A DNA stretch of 64,000 nt, taken from positions 1 through 64,000 of the forward strand of contig JAFAGA010000032.1 in the NCBI GenBank assembly GCA_023423045.1, given 5' to 3'. Both the position numbers and the translations under genes were made by a program. Shown in pieces: positions 59,260 to 64,000 of this stretch. The notes under the pieces were generated by a model. It did not search any database. It worked only from the letters and a program-made list of their open reading frames with translations, and was not told the origin of the DNA. Each line of letters opens with the position of its first letter. Position 1 is the stretch's first letter. The stretch comes from Bacillota bacterium (GTDB lineage: Bacteria > Bacillota > Clostridia > Lachnospirales > Lachnospiraceae).

Positions 59260-60255
59260 ATGGCAAAACGAGTGATAACAACGGAATTGACGGAGGAAGA
59301 CAAGAGAGTGGAAGGATCCCTTCGCCCCCAGCTGTTGACGGATTATATCGGACAGGCTAAGGTGAAGGATAATCTTAAGATATATATTGAGGCGGCAAAG
59401 CAGAGGAAAGAAGTGCTGGACCATGTACTTTTTTTTGGACCGCCGGGACTTGGAAAGACTACTCTGGCAGGGATTATTGCTAATGAGATGGGCGTTAATA
59501 TTAAGGTTACTTCCGGGCCGGCAATCGAAAAGCCCGGTGAAATGGCTGCCATATTAAATAATTTGTCCGAAGGGGATGTGCTGTTCGTGGATGAAATCCA
59601 CCGCCTGAACCGCCAGGTGGAGGAGCTGCTCTATCCGGCCATGGAGGATTATGTAATTGATATTATTATTGGAAAAGGCTCCACCGCCAAATCCATCCGT
59701 ATTGACTTGCCCAAGTTCACCTTGGTAGGGGCAACTACCAGAGCCGGAATGCTCACCCCTCCGCTGAGGGACCGCTTCGGCGTAGTTAACCGCCTTGATT
59801 TTTATACCATCGAGGAATTGAAGAAGATTATTGTCCGATCAGCAAAAACCTTCCAGGTTGAAATCGATGAGGAAGGGGCAATGGAGCTGGCGCGCCGTTC
59901 CAGAGGGACGCCCCGTCTGGCTAACCGCCTGCTGAAGAGGGTGAGGGATTTTGCCCAGGTGAAGTATGACGGAAGGATCACCAAGGAGGTGGCAGGTTTC
60001 GCTCTCGACTTATTAGAGGTAGATAAGCTGGGGCTGGATCATATTGACCGGGAGATTCTGGTTACCATGATTCAGAAGTTCAGCGGAGGACCGGTAGGAA
60101 TTGAAGCAGTTGCAACCACCATCGGCGAGGATGTGGGAACGATAGAAGAGGTATATGAGCCCTATCTTGTCCAGAATGGGTTGATTCTTCGTACTCCAAG
60201 GGGAAGGGTTGCTTCGGAACTGGCATATCAGCATATCGGATTACCCCAGGAGTAG
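59260..60255 (+). CDS. ruvB: Holliday junction branch migration ATPase RuvB
   Basis: 331 residues; hexameric AAA+ motor that migrates Holliday junctions with RuvA. Walker A FFGPPGLGKTTLAGI, Walker B LFVDEIHRLNRQVEE, sensor 1 VGATTRAGMLTPPLRDRFG, and a C-terminal winged helix (TIGEDVGTIEEVYEPYLVQ). The start at ATG 59260 follows TTGGAGAA by 6 bases; the TTG at 59248 is part of that site. RuvC is not in the window. Confidence 0.97.
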   Translation: MAKRVITTELTEEDKRVEGSLRPQLLTDYIGQAKVKDNLKIYIEAAKQRKEVLDHVLFFGPPGLGKTTLAGIIANEMGVNIKVTSGPAIEKPGEMAAILNNLSEGDVLFVDEIHRLNRQVEELLYPAMEDYVIDIIIGKGSTAKSIRIDLPKFTLVGATTRAGMLTPPLRDRFGVVNRLDFYTIEELKKIIVRSAKTFQVEIDEEGAMELARRSRGTPRLANRLLKRVRDFAQVKYDGRITKEVAGFALDLLEVDKLGLDHIDREILVTMIQKFSGGPVGIEAVATTIGEDVGTIEEVYEPYLVQNGLILRTPRGRVASELAYQHIGLPQE

Positions 60256-60294
60256 CTGTGAATCTTCACTTGTAAACAAATATATTATGGGATA

Positions 60295-60524
60295 TAATGA
60301 AGGCGGAATGAGCATGATCAAGCTTGCTTGAATCATGCGATTGGAGCAACAATCTCGTGAACATGAATTTGTTCACGGGATAATGAAGGCGGAATGAGCA
60401 AAGTGCGAGAAGAGCACTCGCACGTCAAGCTTGCTTGAATCATGCGATTGGAGCAACAATCTCGTGAACACGAATTTGTTCACGGGATAATGAAGGCGGA
60501 ATGAGCAAAGTGCGAGAAGAGCAC
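60295..60524 (+). repeat. tandem palindromic repeat array, three units
   Basis: Units start TAATGAAGGCGGAATGAGCA at 60295, 60381 and 60488 (86 bp, 107 bp, 37-bp partial). Units contain TCAAGCTTGCTTGA and the hairpin GTGAAC-ATGAATTT-GTTCAC; unit 2 adds GTGCGAG/CTCGCAC (60403-60423). They fill the gap between ruvB and zapA. Confidence 0.9.
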
Positions 60525-60547
60525 ATTAAGGAATAGGAGCAGTCAGA

Positions 60548-60991
60548 ATGAGCGGGGAGGCCGGGAGGATGAATAAGTATCACGATATCGAGGTTATTAT
60601 TAATAATAAGAGATATACATTAAGCGGATACGAGAGCGAGGAATATTTGCAGAAAGTTGCTTCCTACATCAACAGTAAACATACGGAATTCCGTAATAAA
60701 GATGCTTATAAGTTTCTGGACTCCGATTTAAAGAATATACTGATGCAGATTAACATAGCGGACGATTATTATAAAACATTATACAAAGGTAAGGAACTGG
60801 AGACGGAGAATGAAGCAAAGGACAATGAGATCTTTAATCTGAAGCACGAGGTGATTTCCACCCAAACCAAACTGGATGCGGCTCAGAAGGAGATCGCGGA
60901 GCTGAGGAAAGAGATATACGAAGCTCAGAAGCAAATTGTCCGGCTGGAAACCGAACTGTCGGAAACTGAGAAGAAGAATAGGATGCCATAG
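60548..60991 (+). CDS. zapA: cell division protein ZapA
   Basis: 147 residues. The N-terminal ZapA domain (~8-70: IEVIINNKRYTLSGYESEEYLQKVASYINSK) is followed by a long coiled coil (~85-145), the arrangement that cross-links FtsZ filaments at the division site. AGGAG lies 8 bases before ATG 60548; a second ATG at 60569 would give MNKYHDIEV and also follows a purine-rich run. The partial repeat unit 3 ends 24 bases upstream. Confidence 0.9.
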   Translation: MSGEAGRMNKYHDIEVIINNKRYTLSGYESEEYLQKVASYINSKHTEFRNKDAYKFLDSDLKNILMQINIADDYYKTLYKGKELETENEAKDNEIFNLKHEVISTQTKLDAAQKEIAELRKEIYEAQKQIVRLETELSETEKKNRMP

Positions 60992-61138
60992 AGAATACAA
61001 TAAAAAGCAGAATACAATGCAACAGAACAAAATACAATGAAACAGAGGCTGTCCAAGGTTACTGACGGCTCCGGGAAGCTTCGGAGAGCGTGAGTATGCC
61101 AGACAGCTGTTTTACTTTCAACAATAGGAGAGGAAAAG

Positions 61139-63631
61139 ATGAATAAATCAATTGAGATACTTGCGCCGGCCGGGTCCTATGAGGGAATGCGGGCAGCAAT
61201 GAACGCCGGATGTGATGCGGTATACATCGGAGGAAATAGCTTTGGAGCCAGGGCGTATGCCAATAATCTGGATGAGAATACCCTTCTGGGTGCCATAGAT
61301 GAAGCACATATCCGAGGTAAAAAGCTTTACCTGACGGTCAATACCCTGCTTAAAGAGAGAGAGCATGCCAGGGAGTTGTATCGCTTTTTGGAAAAGCTTT
61401 ATCGCCAGGGGCTGGATGCGGTTATTGTTCAAGATATGGGAGTACTGCATTTTATACATGAATATTTTCCGGAGATTGCGATTCACGCGAGCACCCAGAC
61501 AACGCTGACTATGGCCCAGGGAGTTAATCTGCTTAAGCCGTATGGGGTAACAAGAATGGTGACAGCCCGGGAATTGAGTCTTAAGGAGATTAGGACAATC
61601 CGTGAAAATACGGATCTGGAGATTGAAACCTTTGTCCATGGCGCCCTATGCTATTGCTATTCCGGGCAATGCCTGATGAGCAGCATGATTGGGGGCAGGA
61701 GCGGTAACAGGGGAAGGTGTGCACAGCCCTGCCGGATGTCCTATCAATTCTATTCCGGTAAGAAGAAATTGTCCTCTGACCAGGAAAAATATCTGCTAAG
61801 CCCTAAGGACATCAATACCTTAGCCTATATTCCGGAGCTGGTTCAGGCGGGAATTGATTCCTTTAAGATAGAGGGAAGAATGAAGCGGCCGGAGTATGCC
61901 GCGATGGTTTCCAGACTGTACCGAAGCTATGTGGATCTTTACCTGGAACATGGAAAAGAATATTTTGATAACCATATTCATAGTGATAGCTTCCATAAGG
62001 ACATGCAAAAGCTTCAGGATATCTATAATAGAGGAGGTTTTTCGGAAGGCTACGCAAAAGCCTATCACGGCAAAGATATGATGAGTCTCTATCGGCCCAA
62101 TCACAGCGGCGTCTGCGTTGGAGAGGTGGCTTCCGTCATAGGGACACAGGTTCGTATTACCCTCCTGGAAGAAATTAACGCACAGGATATTCTGGATATC
62201 CGCCATAGTGAGGAAGACAGCTATGAATTCACCGTGAAAGATGCTCATAACAAAGGGGAGGTTTTGTCCACCAATATAGGAAGAAGGCCGGAGACGGCGG
62301 AAAAGGGGAGGCAGCAAAGAGAGAAGCAGAAGGATAAATATTATAATCCGAAGATTCAGGTAGGCGACAAGGTATACCGAACCAAGAACAACCAGCTGCT
62401 GAAGGAGCTGGAGGAAGAATATCTATCCGGGAATAAGAGACTCGGTATGAAAGGAGAACTCACTGCAAAGCTGGGGGAAAGGCTGAAATTAACCTTAAGC
62501 TGCGGGGATATATCGGTAAATGCCTGCGGAGAACAGGTCCAGGAGGCGAAGAAGCAGCCGATGACCAGAGAAAAATTACTTGCCCCAATTGAGAAAACAG
62601 GGGATACATTTTACTATTTCGAGAGTCTAATTGTATGTATGGACGAGGGGACTTTTGTGCCTGTTTCCTGGCTAAATGAGCTTCGGAGAGAAGCCATCAG
62701 CCTGCTTATGGAAGCGGTGGTCCAAACCTTCCGCAGAAGCCCCGGGAAGGAAGAGCCGCATCCGGTTCCGGTAAGAGCAGGCAAAGCGGAAGAAAAGAAA
62801 GGCTTAGGACTCAGCGTTTCGGTCCAAAAGCAGGAGCAATTTGAAGCAGCACTGCTTTATGATGAGGTGTCGGCTATCTATGGGGATTATGAGTGGCTGG
62901 AGAAGGATTTGCTTTTGGAGCTGGCTCGTAAGGCACAGGAAGCAGGAAAGGAGTTCTATCTTGCTTTGCCTCATATCTGTCGTTTAAGTCAATATGAGAG
63001 GTTAAAAAAGAATATATTAGCAATAATAGACCATAGGGATATAACAGGCTTTATTGTCAAGAACTTTGAAGAAATAGAGCTTCTTCAGTCGTTAAAATAT
63101 AATGAAAAGCAAAAAAAGCTAATTGCAAATTATAATATGTATACCTATAACGCAGAGGCAAAAACCTTTTTTGCGGAATTAGGGATCACCAACTATACAG
63201 CGCCGGTGGAGCTGAATTATCAGGAGCTGAAAGAGCTTGGGATTTTGGACTGTGATATGATTGTGTACGGCTACCAACCAGTGATGGTTTCTGCACAATG
63301 CCTTTTTGATAATACCTCAGGATGCCGGAAGAGGAGCCAGGGGAACACGGGAAAGCTTGTGGACCGTCTTGGAAAAAGCTTCTTTGTACAGGCTCACTGC
63401 GATAGCTGTTATAACATCATATACAATAGTCAGGCCCTTTCCCTTCTTAAGTATTCCAGAGAGATTACAGATCTGGGACCGGCAAGTATTCGTCTTGATT
63501 TTACGCTGGAGAGCCGGGAGGAGGCAGAGCAGGTGATATCTGCTTTTGTTACCGGTTTTTGTGGAAAAGATGGCAGGCAGGCGGAGCTTGCGGATTACAC
63601 CACCGGACATTTTAAACGGGGAGTGGAATGA
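61139..63631 (+). CDS. peptidase U32 family protein
   Basis: 830 residues. An N-terminal TIM-barrel U32 domain (~1-310): IEILAPAGSYEGMRAAMNAGCDAVYIGG, EIETFVHGALCYCYSGQCLMSS and RGRCAQPCRMSY, the cysteine cluster that in RlhA and relatives binds iron-sulfur for rRNA/tRNA hydroxylation. A DUF3656-like middle and a second TIM-barrel-like C-terminal half follow, as in long clostridial members. GAGAGG lies 7 bases before ATG 61139. Usually annotated collagenase-like protease; an RNA-hydroxylation role is more likely by homology. Downstream gene starts 60 bases on. Confidence 0.88.
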   Translation: MNKSIEILAPAGSYEGMRAAMNAGCDAVYIGGNSFGARAYANNLDENTLLGAIDEAHIRGKKLYLTVNTLLKEREHARELYRFLEKLYRQGLDAVIVQDMGVLHFIHEYFPEIAIHASTQTTLTMAQGVNLLKPYGVTRMVTARELSLKEIRTIRENTDLEIETFVHGALCYCYSGQCLMSSMIGGRSGNRGRCAQPCRMSYQFYSGKKKLSSDQEKYLLSPKDINTLAYIPELVQAGIDSFKIEGRMKRPEYAAMVSRLYRSYVDLYLEHGKEYFDNHIHSDSFHKDMQKLQDIYNRGGFSEGYAKAYHGKDMMSLYRPNHSGVCVGEVASVIGTQVRITLLEEINAQDILDIRHSEEDSYEFTVKDAHNKGEVLSTNIGRRPETAEKGRQQREKQKDKYYNPKIQVGDKVYRTKNNQLLKELEEEYLSGNKRLGMKGELTAKLGERLKLTLSCGDISVNACGEQVQEAKKQPMTREKLLAPIEKTGDTFYYFESLIVCMDEGTFVPVSWLNELRREAISLLMEAVVQTFRRSPGKEEPHPVPVRAGKAEEKKGLGLSVSVQKQEQFEAALLYDEVSAIYGDYEWLEKDLLLELARKAQEAGKEFYLALPHICRLSQYERLKKNILAIIDHRDITGFIVKNFEEIELLQSLKYNEKQKKLIANYNMYTYNAEAKTFFAELGITNYTAPVELNYQELKELGILDCDMIVYGYQPVMVSAQCLFDNTSGCRKRSQGNTGKLVDRLGKSFFVQAHCDSCYNIIYNSQALSLLKYSREITDLGPASIRLDFTLESREEAEQVISAFVTGFCGKDGRQAELADYTTGHFKRGVE

Positions 63632-63690
63632 GAAGGCAAAACTTTCACACCTCTAATTTGTAGTGTTTCGGCAGGAATGGAGAGAGTATT

Positions 63691-64000
63691 ATGAATCTAA
63701 TTTCAGAGTTAATAAAATACATGATGATATTTCTGATCGGAATATACACCTATTATAGTTTTAATGTATTCCGTTTCAAGAACAAAAAGCATCAGAATAA
63801 AACTTATGCCGTCTTAACGGTTATTATATTTCTGCTGCATTTCATCGGTTATTTTACCTTGTTCCTGCAAAGCCAGAATAAGAAGAACCTGCTCTATCTA
63901 TACGGTGCCGAGGTGGTATTGTTTATTCTGATCTTATTGCTATACCAATTGATCTATCCCAAGATATCCAGGCTTCTGCTTCGTAACATGCTGATGCTTC
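63691..64000 (+). CDS. multi-spanning membrane protein, partial; possible FtsW/RodA family
   Basis: The first 103 codons only; the window ends inside the gene. Three or four hydrophobic spans appear (MMIFLIGIYTYYSF, VLTVIIFLLHFIGYFTLFL, VVLFILILLLYQLIY). GGAGAGAG lies 5 bases before ATG 63691. In Lachnospiraceae a similar N-terminus precedes the FtsW/RodA/SpoVE fold, and such a gene often follows the U32 gene; this is from memory, not from a visible catalytic motif. Confidence 0.6.
   Translation, partial: MNLISELIKYMMIFLIGIYTYYSFNVFRFKNKKHQNKTYAVLTVIIFLLHFIGYFTLFLQSQNKKNLLYLYGAEVVLFILILLLYQLIYPKISRLLLRNMLML

Noticed and set aside
60295..60524. CRISPR array
   Set aside because: Units are 86-107 bp, vary in length and lack short repeats with unique spacers; no cas genes are nearby.

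Overview
The window looks like a chromosomal segment from a spore-forming, acetate-producing anaerobe of the Lachnospiraceae (Clostridia, Firmicutes). Evidence: strong GGAGG-type ribosome binding sites throughout; a small acid-soluble spore protein, YtfJ/GerW and YlbJ sporulation proteins; pta-ackA; a giant clostridial 2-hydroxyacyl-CoA dehydratase activase; and Bacillus-like gene neighbourhoods (ylbH-ylbI-ylbJ...ylbM...ylbN-rpmF; rpmB-yloU-yloV...recG). The species cannot be named from sequence reading alone.

Layout. 1-383: the 3' end of a 23S rRNA gene and its terminator, with no 5S gene after it. 0.4-11.4 kb: a DNA alkylation repair protein, ribosomal protein bL25, a CheW-like protein, a zinc-ribbon/acidic/transmembrane protein, hisH-hisF, ung, a methyltransferase, an amino acid permease and an MFS transporter. 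11.7-16 kb: a 1415-residue activase on the minus strand. 16-23 kb: a LysM protein, a CorA transporter behind a long leader, a rhomboid-like pseudoprotease, several unknown proteins and the DUF2953-ytfJ sporulation pair. 23-31 kb: rpmB, yloU, fakA, a DUF1653 protein, a GntR-controlled ABC transporter with a perfect operator, and recG.

31.3-38.9 kb: a compact surface-glycan cluster. It holds two family-2 glycosyltransferases interleaved with two very large, mutually similar polytopic membrane proteins (one DUF2298/YYY type), followed by an L,D-transpeptidase with an Ig-like tail. This is the best candidate for a little-described system: a polyprenyl-phosphate-sugar donor pathway feeding GT-C-like membrane transferases. 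39-41.7 kb: a LysR regulator divergent from a split chromate transporter operon that has a translationally coupled unknown third gene.

42-54 kb: citrate synthase, a spore SASP, then a Bacillus ylb-like housekeeping block (rsmD, coaD, a coiled-coil protein, inverted ylbJ, pepF, tmcAL, pta-ackA, yceD-rpmF). 54-64 kb: a YprB-like exonuclease, a rare fusion of a CmpB-type membrane domain to cardiolipin synthase, a small zinc-ribbon protein, ruvA-ruvB, zapA, a U32 peptidase-family protein and the start of a multi-spanning membrane protein cut by the window edge.

Several intergenic regions carry duplicated palindromic elements (16.1-16.3, 41.8-42.0 and 60.3-60.5 kb), some with the shared hairpin GAACATGAA..TTTGTTC. 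I see no CRISPR array, transposase, integrase, tRNA gene or prophage.
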